32,649 nucleotides of DNA from Dehalococcoidia bacterium (GTDB lineage Bacteria; Chloroflexota; Dehalococcoidia; E44-bin15): positions 1 through 32,649 of the forward strand of contig DATKYK010000042.1 of assembly GCA_035528575.1 (NCBI GenBank), read 5' to 3'. The stretch's first letter is position 1, and the number at the start of each line of letters is the position of its first letter. This document shows, in pieces, positions 23,527 to 31,959 of this stretch. The notes beneath the pieces were generated by a model. The model was not told where the DNA came from, ran no database searches, and saw nothing but the letters and a program-made list of their open reading frames with translations. The position numbers and the translations under genes are program-made.

Positions 23527-24684
23527 ATGAGGCGGTATACTAGACTTATGGCAGTCTCGCTACCGCTTCCCATCGAAATCGTTAGTCAGTCTTTTCAACT
23601 CGGCGTCGCTGTCAAGGCGATGCTCGGCTCTCGATACATCGCCCTCGATACCGAGTCCAACAGCCTCCACCACTATCCCGAGCAGCTCTGCCTCATTCAG
23701 ATCGCCACCCGCTACAGAGTCTACATCATCGATACGATCGTCTTGAAGGAGCTTGATTCCCTCAGAGAAGTCTTAGGAGACGACTCCACCAAGAAAGTCG
23801 TTCATGGCGCGGACTACGACATCCGTAGCCTCGACCAGCATTGCGGATTTCATATCCGCAACCTGTACGATACTAACATTGCTGCCCGCTTTGCCGGCAT
23901 GACACGCGTTAGCTTGGCAGCCCTCATCGAGGACCTACTGGGCGTAACTATCCCCAAGAGCAAGCGACTCCAGCGAGCCGACTGGGGGCATCGTCCGCTC
24001 TCCACGGAGGCCCTCGACTACGCCGCTACCGATGTCAGCTACCTCCTCGCTCTGCAAGAGACTCTTAACCCACGACTCCGGACCCTGGGTCGTACGGAAT
24101 GGGTTGCCGAAGAGTGTGCTCGGCTCGAAGAGGTGAGATATACCGCACCAGATTCAGAGACGGCATACCTCTCTGTCAAAGGGGCTAAGAACCTAGACGG
24201 ACGCGGCCTGGCGATTATGCAAAGTCTTTTTCGATTTCGGGAAGAAGAAGCCCGACGCCAGCACCGGCCACCCTTCTTTGTAATACCCGATGCTGCCCTC
24301 ATATTTCTCGCCACTACTCCCACAGCCACAATCTCGAAGGTTCCCGGTCTTGGACAAACTGGGTTGAAACGGTTCGGGCAGGGCCTGCAGCAGGCACTAC
24401 ACAACGGCATGACTGCGCCACTGATACACCGGCAACATCCTATTAAGGCCGAACGAGCCAGCAAAAAGCAGGTGCAGCGTCTGAGTCGCCTTAAAGAGTG
24501 GCGCACATCGCTAGGCTCCAGTCTTTCCCTTGATCCTTCGCTCCTCTGGCCCTTAACCAGCCTGGAACGGCTTGCCAAAGCGCCTGATACTCTAAAAGTC
24601 GAGCTTACCTACGATAACATCCGTCGGTGGCAGCGCAATGTGGTTGCCTCCTCTCTCCAAACCTGTCTGGAATCATTGCCATGA
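23527..24684 (+). CDS. rnd: Ribonuclease D-type 3'-5' exonuclease with HRDC domain
   Basis: A 385-aa DEDDy exonuclease. Exo I motif is YIALDTESNSL (Asp/Glu metal ligands), Exo II is VVHGADYDIRSLDQHCG, and Exo III is LDYAATDVSYLLAL with the catalytic Tyr four residues before Asp. An HRDC nucleic-acid-binding domain follows (about residues 215-305, LDGRGLAIMQSLFRFREEEARR and IFLATTPTATISKVPGLGQ). Family role is tRNA 3' maturation and structured RNA trimming. ATG 23527 has only a poor ribosome site, and ATG 23548 is an alternative. Codon use is GC-rich compared with the GIY-YIG gene that follows, so these two neighbours probably differ in history. Confidence 0.9.
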   Translation: MRRYTRLMAVSLPLPIEIVSQSFQLGVAVKAMLGSRYIALDTESNSLHHYPEQLCLIQIATRYRVYIIDTIVLKELDSLREVLGDDSTKKVVHGADYDIRSLDQHCGFHIRNLYDTNIAARFAGMTRVSLAALIEDLLGVTIPKSKRLQRADWGHRPLSTEALDYAATDVSYLLALQETLNPRLRTLGRTEWVAEECARLEEVRYTAPDSETAYLSVKGAKNLDGRGLAIMQSLFRFREEEARRQHRPPFFVIPDAALIFLATTPTATISKVPGLGQTGLKRFGQGLQQALHNGMTAPLIHRQHPIKAERASKKQVQRLSRLKEWRTSLGSSLSLDPSLLWPLTSLERLAKAPDTLKVELTYDNIRRWQRNVVASSLQTCLESLP

Positions 24685-24729
24685 TACGAACTTGGCGCCG
24701 TGAGAGAATACTGAAAGTAAATCACCACA

Positions 24730-25020
24730 ATGTCTGACTGGTATTTGTATCTGTTAAGATGTAGCGATGGAAGTTTGTATACTGGAATTACGACTAATGT
24801 TGCCCGCAGGTTTGCTGAGCATCGGGAAAATAGTGGTACAGGAGCAAAGTACCTGCGAGGTAGGAGGCCTCTGATGTTAGTTTTCCAAAAGAAATTGGGG
24901 AGTAGAAGCTTGGCACTTGCTGTGGAAAGTAAGGTCAAGAGACTGTCAAAGAAGAGGAAAGAAGACCTGATAAGAACCAATGAACATATTGAAGTAATAA
25001 TCAAAAAGGTCGAGGTGTAA
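24730..25020 (+). CDS. GIY-YIG nuclease superfamily protein (YhbQ/UPF0213-like)
   Basis: A 96-aa protein consisting of a lone GIY-YIG domain: [20 protein letters not shown] carries the two Tyr motifs, followed by [24 protein letters not shown] (catalytic Arg region) and a conserved Glu in [19 protein letters not shown]. This matches the small YhbQ/UPF0213 group. A nuclease fold is certain; the biological role is not, although DNA repair has been proposed for relatives. ATG 24730 follows a weak ribosome site. It is convergent with the DUF3820 gene, with 26 bases between stops. Confidence 0.9.
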   Translation: MSDWYLYLLRCSDGSLYTGITTNVARRFAEHRENSGTGAKYLRGRRPLMLVFQKKLGSRSLALAVESKVKRLSKKRKEDLIRTNEHIEVIIKKVEV

Positions 25021-25046
25021 ATAACCTTTTCAGTTTTCCGCCTGCA

Positions 25047-25316
25047 TCACGGCTTTTTCCTGATTGGCTTCAGAAGATATTCCAATCCGTTAAGTTTGAT
25101 TTCATAAAGAGCAGCCAAGAGCATGCCCATTTTCCCCTGAGGAAAACCGTTCCGGTGAAACCATACTAGATAAGGGTCAGGCAGATCACAAAGGATGCGA
25201 TCTTTGTATTTACCGAAAGGCATTCGTAGAGATACCAATTCATCCAGCATTTGAGTATTGATAGGGGTGGTGTCCTTATTTTGATCCACTTTTTTCCCTC
25301 TCCTGCCCTTCATCAT
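25047..25316 (-). CDS. DUF3820 family protein
   Basis: An 89-aa protein with the DUF3820 signature MPFGKYKDRILCDLPDPYLVW, then FHRNGFPQGKMGMLLAALYEI and KLNGLEYLLKPI. Family members are short proteins sometimes called quorum-sensing-regulated virulence factors; the fold resembles a nucleic-acid-associated module and the function is not established. The N-terminal 30 residues (MMKGRRGKKVDQNKDTTPINT) are basic and probably disordered. The start could be either of the two adjacent ATGs at 25316 or 25313. Confidence 0.88.
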   Translation of the reverse strand: MMKGRRGKKVDQNKDTTPINTQMLDELVSLRMPFGKYKDRILCDLPDPYLVWFHRNGFPQGKMGMLLAALYEIKLNGLEYLLKPIRKKP

Positions 25317-25644
25317 ACACTAAACGCGTTGAAAGGTGTAAACCAATAAGCAAAAGCCATCGTGTCATATATTCACTATGAAACGATAGCGTCTGTTTCG
25401 CCGTAAAAACCTTTCCTCTGTTTTTTCGCTCATCGTGGTAAGGGTTATATGGCAGTCCTTATTTTTTGTAGAACGCGCTTCCTCACTTGGGGCTTCGGTA
25501 TGGTGCAAATAAGAGAAGGGGCCACCCATTATTGGGTAGCCCTCAAACCACGATTATTGGTAAAATAATGTAGTCTATTTAGTAGCTCGTTATATGAATA
25601 GGAATATTTCATAATTGAAGGAGAGTTGAATAAGGAGAAAATGG
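25317..25644. other. Intergenic region before the MaoC-like gene
   Basis: No gene is supported. A hairpin of the same class as the one at 23196 lies here: GGGGCCACCC (25518-25527) with GGGTAGCCC (25534-25542), flanked by AAGAGA and AAACCACGATTATTGGTA. The rest is AT-rich and must contain the divergent promoters. Confidence 0.5.
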
Positions 25645-26097
25645 ATGTATTATCTCGAAGACTTCAAAGTCGGGAAATCATATAAACCCAAAGGGCGGTA
25701 CATAATAACAGAAGATGAAATTATGGAAATTGGACAACGTTGGGACCCACAACCATTTCATATAGACCATGAGGCTGCATCAAATTCGGTATTTGGTGGC
25801 CTTATTGCTTGCTCAATACATTTGTTTGCAATAGTATGCTGGTTTTCGCATCAACTAGACGAATCTGTGGCGGCTGTGGCTGGGCTTGGATGGGATAAGG
25901 TCCGGATGCATACGCCTGTGAAGGCGGGTGACGAAATTTCCTGTAAGGTTAAAATCTTAGAAGCAAGACTGTCTAATAGCCGACCTGATTGTGGTGTGAT
26001 TACTGTTCAGAATGATTTGTTTAGTCAACGGAATGAGTTAGTTTATTCAGCGCAGAATTCGTTCTTAATACTGCGCCGTCCAAGTGAGTCTAGTTAG
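25645..26097 (+). CDS. MaoC-like hot-dog dehydratase
   Basis: A 150-aa single hot-dog domain protein. YLEDFKVGKSYKPKGRYIIT and EIMEIGQRWDPQPFHIDHEAA carry the Asp and His pair (DPQPFHID) of R-hydratases. SVFGGLIACSIHLFAI supplies the hydratase Gly/Ser turn, and a later strand reads RMHTPVKAGDEISCKVKIL. Family activity is hydration of trans-2-enoyl-CoA, or dehydration in beta-oxidation or lipid synthesis. AAGGAG lies seven bases before ATG 25645. Followed by a GGCTGCCC hairpin and convergent with the NTF2-like gene. Confidence 0.92.
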   Translation: MYYLEDFKVGKSYKPKGRYIITEDEIMEIGQRWDPQPFHIDHEAASNSVFGGLIACSIHLFAIVCWFSHQLDESVAAVAGLGWDKVRMHTPVKAGDEISCKVKILEARLSNSRPDCGVITVQNDLFSQRNELVYSAQNSFLILRRPSESS

Positions 26098-26126
26098 AAG
26101 AATATAGGCAATAGTAGCTGCACAGA

Positions 26127-26148
26127 TGGGGGTTCATGAAGTAGTTAC
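26127..26148. repeat. Partial copy of dispersed repeat R (3' motif only)
   Basis: GATGGGGGTTCATGAAGTAG followed by TTA matches the end portion of repeat R copies B (26767 onward) and C (28898 onward). The central ACTAGTATGC portion is absent here. Confidence 0.65.
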
Positions 26149-26183
26149 AACTATACATCGTGAGGTTGTGCTAGTATGATAAA

Positions 26184-26213
26184 GGGCTGCCCGTAACAGG
26201 TAGCCCCTAATCA
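26184..26213. terminator. Hairpin between convergent MaoC and NTF2-like genes
   Basis: GGGCTGCCCGTAACAGGTAGCCCC forms an imperfect stem (GGGCTGCC with GGTAGCCC) between converging genes, followed by TAATCATTATTTATT. Position and AT tail fit a bidirectional terminator. Its right arm GGTAGCCCC matches those of the hairpins at 23196 and 25518. Confidence 0.55.
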
Positions 26214-26597
26214 TTATTTATTGTTGAATAGAGACATTCGGTCGAAATAAACCTCGTTTCGGCAAAGCCTTTCTCCACTTATCATAACGAGGTCCATTCC
26301 ATTTATCTCGAAAGTCTTTCCCCCAGATGCTGGTGTTATCTGTGCATGCCATAGAAACGCACCACCATCCCCATCAGAAAATAAGAAAAACTCTCGTAGT
26401 GACCAATGCATCTTCCATTCTTGGAATAACCGCCTTAAGTATCTACGAAAAGCATCATGCCCTTTTACAGGCCCCCGTGTATTAGGGTCTTGATAAATGC
26501 AATCTTCTGTATAGCATGATATTACACTCTCCACATCTTGTGTATTCCAGGCTAAAAGAATTTTATTGGCAAGTTCAACAGCTTTTTCTGTATTCAT
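26214..26597 (-). CDS. SnoaL/NTF2-like polyketide-cyclase-type protein
   Basis: A 127-aa small alpha-beta barrel protein: MNTEKAVELANKILLAWNTQDVES is the N-terminal helix, then the CYTEDCIYQDPNTRGPVKGHDA strand-turn typical of SnoaL-like proteins, FRRYLRRLFQEW, and strands ending GMDLVMISGERLCRNEVYFDR. The usual ketosteroid-isomerase-like pocket is expected; the substrate is unknown. The open frame extends to 26690, but that end runs into repeat R. ATG 26597 has GGGGGA at good spacing, so I chose it. Confidence 0.88.
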   Translation of the reverse strand: MNTEKAVELANKILLAWNTQDVESVISCYTEDCIYQDPNTRGPVKGHDAFRRYLRRLFQEWKMHWSLREFFLFSDGDGGAFLWHAQITPASGGKTFEINGMDLVMISGERLCRNEVYFDRMSLFNNK

Positions 26598-26929
26598 ACT
26601 ATCAATCCCCCATTTTTCTGGTGAAGACATCGTAGACGATGGCGTGGCCGTTGTCAATGGAAGGGGGTTCATGTGTGCAACAATCGCCATGTGGATGGCG
26701 GTTACGAAGTGACTAGTATGCTTTTTATAGCTAAGGTAGCATTAAGGTAGGTTACAAGGGGGAGCGTAGGGGATTCATGAAGTAGTTACAAAGATGAAAG
26801 GAGATGTTGTGTTAACAAGGAATTAAACGGGGAACTTCTGCTAAGGGATTTGGTTCTTGGCAGAAGGGAGGGTAACAATCCGAACTTTGGTTAAGTGATT
26901 GAACAGAATAGAAGTTTGTGTAATTCTTC
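26598..26929. other. Intergenic region containing repeat R copy B
   Basis: No gene is supported. About one third is repeat R. Near 26628-26660 the sequence GACATCGTAGACGATGGCGT and the following GGCCGTTGTCAATGG is closely related to 30588-30623, indicating another shared intergenic segment. Confidence 0.5.
26674..26790. repeat. Dispersed intergenic repeat R, copy B
   Basis: TGTGCAACAATCGCCATGTG leads into GGATGGCGGTTACGAAGTGA, CTAGTATGCTTTTTATAGCT and ends GGATTCATGAAGTAGTTACA. It matches copy A (23101) in the first two thirds and copy C (28804) over its whole length. Confidence 0.8.
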
Positions 26930-27619
26930 CTAGGATAAATCAGGGTTTCCCTTCAGTACCTCATATCTTAACAATACAAGTTCCTTTTCAACATCTTCGC
27001 ATGCCAAAAGCTTCAGGTTAATGTTTGTGCTCCCATTATTAAGATGAGCAAGTAACTTATCTGATTTGCCTCCGACCAGGATGGGAGACACTAATAGACT
27101 TATTTCATCTATAAGGCCTTTACTAAGCAATACTCCGTTTAGCGTGGGGCCTGAATCTATTAGAATCGTCTTTATCCCATACTTTGTACTCAAAGCACTG
27201 AGTGCTTTCTCAAAGTCTATATGTTCATTCCCGCATACCAAATAGTCGTAATTTCTATCTTTGAGATAATTCATATAGTCTTCGTTCGTCTGCTGTGAGA
27301 TTAATACAATCACGTCTTTGCAGAATTCAAAACTTCTACATGTGTGTAGCAGGCCTTGGGTAATACCCTTTGTGTCTGCAATAACCCAGTAAGGTAAAGC
27401 TACACTTCTGTCTGGTTTGGTGAGGTCCCCTTCATTCTCTAGCGGTATTTCTCCGCTGTAAATTTCAATTCCTGTTTTAATTGTATTAGAGCCGATTAGG
27501 TTTGCATCTGCCTTGTACGTACTTGCTATTTGATAGTGTAGGCCCATATTGACTTCGAAGTCTGTGAAGGAGCCATCCAGGCTTATGGAATTGTGCATAA
27601 TTACCTTGGTCATTGCCAT
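26930..27619 (-). CDS. RibD C-terminal / dihydrofolate-reductase-like protein
   Basis: A 229-aa NADPH-dependent reductase-fold protein. VIMHNSISLDGSFTDFE is the N-terminal strand and nucleotide region, DANLIGSNTIKTG the following loop, and GIKTILIDSGPTLNGVLLSKG with LIDEISLLVSPILVGG the conserved C-terminal RibD/DHFR pattern. RibD proteins reduce a riboflavin precursor; stand-alone relatives often have unknown substrates. ATG 27619 has AGAGGGGG eight bases upstream. The longer GTG start at 27628 overlaps that ribosome site. AT-rich codon use compared with the left half of the window. Confidence 0.9.
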   Translation of the reverse strand: MAMTKVIMHNSISLDGSFTDFEVNMGLHYQIASTYKADANLIGSNTIKTGIEIYSGEIPLENEGDLTKPDRSVALPYWVIADTKGITQGLLHTCRSFEFCKDVIVLISQQTNEDYMNYLKDRNYDYLVCGNEHIDFEKALSALSTKYGIKTILIDSGPTLNGVLLSKGLIDEISLLVSPILVGGKSDKLLAHLNNGSTNINLKLLACEDVEKELVLLRYEVLKGNPDLS

Positions 27620-27818
27620 TTTCAACACCCCCTCTAGCTATCATCCATATTTAGTGGTTGATTTATTTTGATATTTTACTCCGTGAATTGTTGGGAAACA
27701 AATAATTGCTTGAGTCATTCCCTTTTGAGAAGGGTAAATACCAATGAAGAGGATAAATCAGGGTGTCCTGTCTACGCGGTAGAGTTACCTCTTTTCCTTG
27801 GGGATCGCTGGGTAATCT

Positions 27819-28111
27819 CTAATCGCCAGAAGTAAGCCCACGGACAATATCGGCAGCCGAACTATATGGACCGAATACTGCCATAACGTCATCGGTAAAA
27901 TCACACATTCTGAGTTTTCGTGCAACAAACTGCAAGAATGTACAACCAATCAAACTTGCAAAGACGAGTGCTATTCTAGGCCTGACATGAACCAGCCTCG
28001 TCAGGCTGTCTACCTGCTTGCAATCGTCCTCACAAGCTGGTCAGAAGTGAACATTTCCGGATCGACAGCATCGGGAATAACGTTGCCACCCCGCGCTCGA
28101 CCACCGCCAAT
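27819..28111 (-). pseudogene. Broken regulator remnant, TetR ligand-domain-like
   Basis: Two open segments on the minus strand in different frames appear to be one interrupted gene. The first (28111 to 28010) reads GGNVIPDAVDPEMFTSDQLV then RTIASR and a stop. The second (28040 to 27819) continues VDSLTRLVHVRPRIALVFAS and LIGCTFLQFVARKL, ending AADIVRGLTSGD. The second segment resembles C-terminal ligand domains of TetR regulators, where a similar hydrophobic helix pair is followed by an L/F-x-P-x-x..YL end. No HTH is found upstream, where the membrane-protein gene sits. The family match is by eye and modest. Confidence 0.35.
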
Positions 28112-28178
28112 CTATTCTGGGGGAAACTGAAAGTAAGGTTGCCGACCGCCCAGGCCTCGACAAAGATGTCCGTAGATG

Positions 28179-28580
28179 CTAGAGCCTTCCCTTCCGCCAG
28201 GATACCACATATAGAAGAGCAGGGACCACGTATATTAATCCAATAGCAGCTGCCCATTTCTCCGTATCACCGCCCGGGATTAGTATAAAGATAAAAGGTA
28301 TAGCCAGAATCAGCATGATTATCGCCCCGACAAGAGGCTTTTTCTCAGCAACAAATCTGGCGATTAAGAGAGGACCTCCTATGAGTAGCCCTAGCAATAG
28401 CTGACCATTAAAAGCCATTCTAATATCCAACCACGTTAAGCCGTGAGGCGGAAGAGCATAATATTTAGCAATTAATAGACGGATAGTAAAGCCTAGAAAT
28501 AACAGAATAGGTGCGATCCCGAGAATTAGCGAGGTAATTCGTGCGGCCCGTTGTATGCTTCCAATGCTTGGCTCAGACAT
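28179..28580 (-). CDS. Small four-helix membrane protein of unknown function
   Basis: A 133-aa predicted membrane protein with four hydrophobic segments: ITSLILGIAPILLFLGFTI, GQLLLGLLIGGPLLIARFVA, GAIIMLILAIPFIFILIP and AAIGLIYVVPALLYVVSW. Short hydrophilic links separate them, and the tail is basic (WRKGRL). Helices 3 and 4 are separated by GGDTEKW. I do not recognise a family. Start ATG 28580 has no strong ribosome site. Its stop falls next to the TetR-like remnant, and its hydrophobic pattern makes a real gene likely. Confidence 0.72.
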   Translation of the reverse strand: MSEPSIGSIQRAARITSLILGIAPILLFLGFTIRLLIAKYYALPPHGLTWLDIRMAFNGQLLLGLLIGGPLLIARFVAEKKPLVGAIIMLILAIPFIFILIPGGDTEKWAAAIGLIYVVPALLYVVSWRKGRL

Positions 28581-28952
28581 TGAAACTGTATCCGTTCAGT
28601 CGTTTTCAGACCAACCGATCATGGTAAAATGCTACAACCCTGCTCAATTCTTGTCAATCTACTAGAATCACCGGGATACTGACTGAACAAAACGACCTTC
28701 CGCTGGGCATATTGGATTGAACATAACCGAGTTTTGTTTAGCTGCGCTTGATCAGCGCTCTCTGGAAGGTCAATGAGCTTCCTCATTGCACGAATCGTCA
28801 GTTTGTGCAATAACTAGTCTGTGGATGTCGGTTACAAAGTGACTAGTATGCTTTTTGTAGCGAAGGCAGAATTAAGGTAGATTACATATGGAAGCGGTGG
28901 GGGTTCATGAAGTAGTTGAAAGATTTGGAAAGGGAGATTCTCCGTAAGGCTA
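28581..28952. other. Intergenic region containing repeat R copy C
   Basis: No gene is supported. Repeat R occupies 28804-28919. The open frame on the minus strand at 28619-28810 gives a low-complexity translation and is not called. Confidence 0.5.
28804..28919. repeat. Dispersed intergenic repeat R, copy C
   Basis: TGTGCAATAACTAGTCTGTG leads into GATGTCGGTTACAAAGTGAC and TAGTATGCTTTTTGTAGC, then TAAGGTAGATTACATATGG and GGGGTTCATGAAGTAGTTGA. The first 60 bases are almost identical to copy A at 23101. Confidence 0.8.
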
Positions 28953-30536
28953 TTACTCTCTTAGCTTGTCTCCGTATCCTTCTTTTTCTGCTCTTCTGAA
29001 GACAGTTTCCTTTATGTCATCGGGCATTAAGCCAAGTTCTCTGGCTATCTCCTCACCGAAACTTTTACCAAACGCACCCGTTTGAACTTTATATGTGTAT
29101 GTTATTTCCTTGCCATCGTACATGCACTCAACAGAGAGGTTTTTTGCTGCTGGATATCTGCCACTATCAATTTCTTTGGTCAGTAAATGCATATGAGTAG
29201 TAAAGTAGGTTGTGGGGCCCAGTCTATGAAATCCGTCAACTAAAGCTAGGGATTGTCGTTGACCTTCTTCATAACTCGTCCCACCACAAGGTTCATCCAA
29301 TATCACCAGGCTGTATGGCGTTGCTCTTTCAAATATTTCTTTTATCCTTCTCAACTCATTTCTATATCTTCCTTCTCCTTTTGTTATGTCATCCGGAGAA
29401 ATAAAATGCGTGTAAATTCCATCAACAAAACTCACGTCTGCAGATTTTGCAGGAACGAATAGCCCCTTCTGGCTCAGTAGCTGGATTAGGCCAATAGTTT
29501 TTACATAAGTTGTTTTCCCTCCATTATTTGGACCTGTTATTATGAACATGTTCTCGTCAGCATTACTTGCGATATCATTCGGAACAATCTTTCTGCTGCT
29601 AAACTTGGCTTCGACCAGAAGGGGATTTCTTGCGTTTCTTACTATTATTCTCCTTTCCTCCATTGGTAGGAGTGTTGGCCTGCAAATATCAAAACCCCTT
29701 CTCTTTAAATTTAAAAAATAATCTGCAAAACCGGCATAAAAATCTAATGGCTCCAAAAGCCTTGTGGCTTCTTTGATCTGATCAGTATATTTATTAATAG
29801 CGGGAATAAATTGCTTATCCATATACTCTTGGATAATTTCTCCCAATTTATTCAATCCACTATAATCTTTGAGGCTTTGTCCTTCCCCCCTCTTTCCTAT
29901 TCCTAGCAGCCGTTGAAGAAGCGTCGGTACTTTTTTGCTGTCAGGCTTTTTCTCAGCTAATTCCATAGCAGACATCTTATTTGGACTGCCATCCCCATCC
30001 AGAAAAACTCGAAAATCTACTCCATCCAGGTTCTCAAATCTCTCGACTAATTCGCACAGATTTGAGAACTCGTCCGATTCCCTTATACTGCGAAAATACA
30101 AGTTGACATCTTTCAAAACCATTGAATTAGCACTGCTTATATCAGGAAGGTTATTAATGGAATCTCTATATTTTCTTAACAGATTAAAACCTTTTGTCAT
30201 GGTGGGTTTTCTTGTCGGACTAGGACCACCCTTATAAATACTGACTTTATCCTGTATTTCACTTAAGTCCATGATGCATTTTTGAACATTCGTTCTCAGA
30301 TTAGCATCTGAAATCAGGTCATTGAACACCTCCTGCCTGTATCCAACTGTATCCATATTGGATCCCAAATCGACCAAAATCTCTATTGCTAATTGTCTGG
30401 TGTCTTGTGAGTAAAATGGGACTGGATCTAGAAATGTCTCTATACCTAGATCATTAACAAATGCCATATCCTTAGAGCTATCTATATCTAGTCGATACGG
30501 ATTGATGATTTCTGGGTGTTGCAATATCTCTTCCAT
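28953..30536 (-). CDS. MutS-family ATPase lacking the mismatch-recognition domain
   Basis: A 527-aa MutS core-plus-ATPase protein. About residues 35-300 form a helical core (RQEVFNDLISDANLR is the clamp-type segment). The ATPase begins near 300 with RNPLLVEAKF. Walker A is GPNNGGKTT (335-343), where most MutS proteins have GPNMGGKS. Walker B is LVILDEPCGGTSYEEG (410-425) and the signature region ISPDDITKGEGRYRNELRRI. No N-terminal mismatch-binding Phe-x-Glu domain and no C-terminal Smr nuclease domain are present, so it belongs with MutS-like proteins of unclear role rather than MutS1 or MutS2. The ribosome site before ATG 30536 is weak. Confidence 0.9.
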   Translation of the reverse strand: MEEILQHPEIINPYRLDIDSSKDMAFVNDLGIETFLDPVPFYSQDTRQLAIEILVDLGSNMDTVGYRQEVFNDLISDANLRTNVQKCIMDLSEIQDKVSIYKGGPSPTRKPTMTKGFNLLRKYRDSINNLPDISSANSMVLKDVNLYFRSIRESDEFSNLCELVERFENLDGVDFRVFLDGDGSPNKMSAMELAEKKPDSKKVPTLLQRLLGIGKRGEGQSLKDYSGLNKLGEIIQEYMDKQFIPAINKYTDQIKEATRLLEPLDFYAGFADYFLNLKRRGFDICRPTLLPMEERRIIVRNARNPLLVEAKFSSRKIVPNDIASNADENMFIITGPNNGGKTTYVKTIGLIQLLSQKGLFVPAKSADVSFVDGIYTHFISPDDITKGEGRYRNELRRIKEIFERATPYSLVILDEPCGGTSYEEGQRQSLALVDGFHRLGPTTYFTTHMHLLTKEIDSGRYPAAKNLSVECMYDGKEITYTYKVQTGAFGKSFGEEIARELGLMPDDIKETVFRRAEKEGYGDKLRE

Positions 30537-30939
30537 TCAATTCACCGTATAAGAAGAAAAATTAAGCCGAGGATAGCAATTTGGTGTGCACATCGTAAAC
30601 GAACGCGTGGGCTATTGTCAATGGCTGTCCATAAGTGGCGATAATACGCATGCGTATGCCCGAGATGGCAATGAAATGAGAAGCCCCCAAATTGTGGCGA
30701 TCATTTATAGGAGAGCCTATCTTCATTCCTAGGAGCAAGTAGTTGATGCCTTCAAGACGATGGCCTCTGTTGCTGAAGCTTACCAAGCAATGCACAAAAA
30801 GCCATTTTGTATACCTAAGCGCCACCAAGTGACGCCTGTTCGAACGTGGAGTAATAGCTGCTTTTAACCTTATAACTCCAACCGAAGGCAAGTCCAACAT
30901 TTTACCTGGACCAGTTTTTTGGGGGGACAGGTTATATTC
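30537..30939. other. Intergenic region; no supported gene
   Basis: A 112-aa open frame on the minus strand (30562-30900) translates to a sequence with no recognisable family, and its start has only a weak ribosome site. Part of it (30588-30623) matches an intergenic segment near 26628-26660, which argues that it is non-coding. Confidence 0.45.
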
Positions 30940-31959
30940 TTAGAATTTTTGAGTTTTTAACCACTCGAGAGTGATTTCGAAGGCTTCCTCGGCGGAAAAA
31001 ATCGGCTTGTAGCCGAAGTCCCGTGTCGCACGGTCGTGGACAAAGGTATGATCCAAGCAGAGACAATAGACGGAGAACCTGTTGAAGTTGGACTTGGGGC
31101 TGAATTTCTCACTGAACCATGCGAGAACGTTTGCTAGACCATAGGGTATAGATCTCTTGGGTACAGATATACGCAGTTGTTCTAAAAAAGGATTCATAAA
31201 ATCGAAAAAATTCCCGGTGTGGTGATCAGTGATGAAATAAATCTGCCCTGCCACCGGCGAATTCGGCGCCAAATGTTCGGTAGCCAGTATATGTGCGTAC
31301 GCAGCGTTCCCCGAAAATATGTGGCTAAATTGAGCCTTCCCGTTTCCCAGCCGGATATTAATACCGCTCTTAGCGTTTTTTATGACATTAGGCAGGTGAT
31401 ACTTATCGCCAGGACCATACATACCCACGAGGCGCAAAGCACATGTCGAGAAGGTTGGCCCGTTTGCCTTGATAACAGCCTGTTCGCCCAGCATCTTGCT
31501 ATAAGCGTACCGGTTCATTTTCCTATAGTCGGCGGGGTAAGGCAGTGACTCATCGGCAAGACGCTGGCCATGCGTACCATCCATGATGACATCCATAGTG
31601 CTGGTATAGACAAGTCGGGGGATCCCGAGCTGGATGCACGTGTCAATTATCAGCTGCGTACCCACCACATTGGTCTCATCATATATCGTCAAGGGCAGTT
31701 CGGCATCCCAGACAGCCGCTGCTGCATGTATGACAGTATCCACACCCGCGCAGGCTTTTCTGACATCCGCAGCATCCCGGATATCACCCACGATTATCTC
31801 GGCGCGGTCATCTTTTGCAGGCTCGATATCTATGACGCGGACTGTTTTCCCCTGCTCCACGAGTTGGGAGACAATCGCGCGCCCCAGCATCCCTGCGCCT
31901 CCCGTAACGAGATATATTTTCTGTTGCCCCGAACGAGATACGTCTATTTCACTCACCAT
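30940..31959 (-). CDS. NAD-dependent epimerase / 3beta-HSD-like SDR
   Basis: A 339-aa extended SDR. N-terminal KIYLVTGGAGMLGRAIV carries the GxxGxxG site, then VRVIDIEP (NAD-binding acidic end of strand 2), GDIRDAADVRKACAGVDTVIH and the catalytic YAYSKMLGE. TSTMDVIMDG supplies the Ser/Thr position. Domain order fits 3beta-hydroxysteroid dehydrogenase/isomerase and NSDHL-like enzymes, acting on sterol, sugar or isoprenoid alcohols; the substrate is unknown. ATG 31959 is preceded by GGGGGGTGT. It is the last intact gene before the broken right edge. Confidence 0.9.
   Translation of the reverse strand: MVSEIDVSRSGQQKIYLVTGGAGMLGRAIVSQLVEQGKTVRVIDIEPAKDDRAEIIVGDIRDAADVRKACAGVDTVIHAAAAVWDAELPLTIYDETNVVGTQLIIDTCIQLGIPRLVYTSTMDVIMDGTHGQRLADESLPYPADYRKMNRYAYSKMLGEQAVIKANGPTFSTCALRLVGMYGPGDKYHLPNVIKNAKSGINIRLGNGKAQFSHIFSGNAAYAHILATEHLAPNSPVAGQIYFITDHHTGNFFDFMNPFLEQLRISVPKRSIPYGLANVLAWFSEKFSPKSNFNRFSVYCLCLDHTFVHDRATRDFGYKPIFSAEEAFEITLEWLKTQKF

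Noticed and set aside
30562-30900. Minus-strand 112-codon open frame
   Set aside because: No family resemblance, weak ribosome site, and overlap with a segment repeated at 26628-26660.
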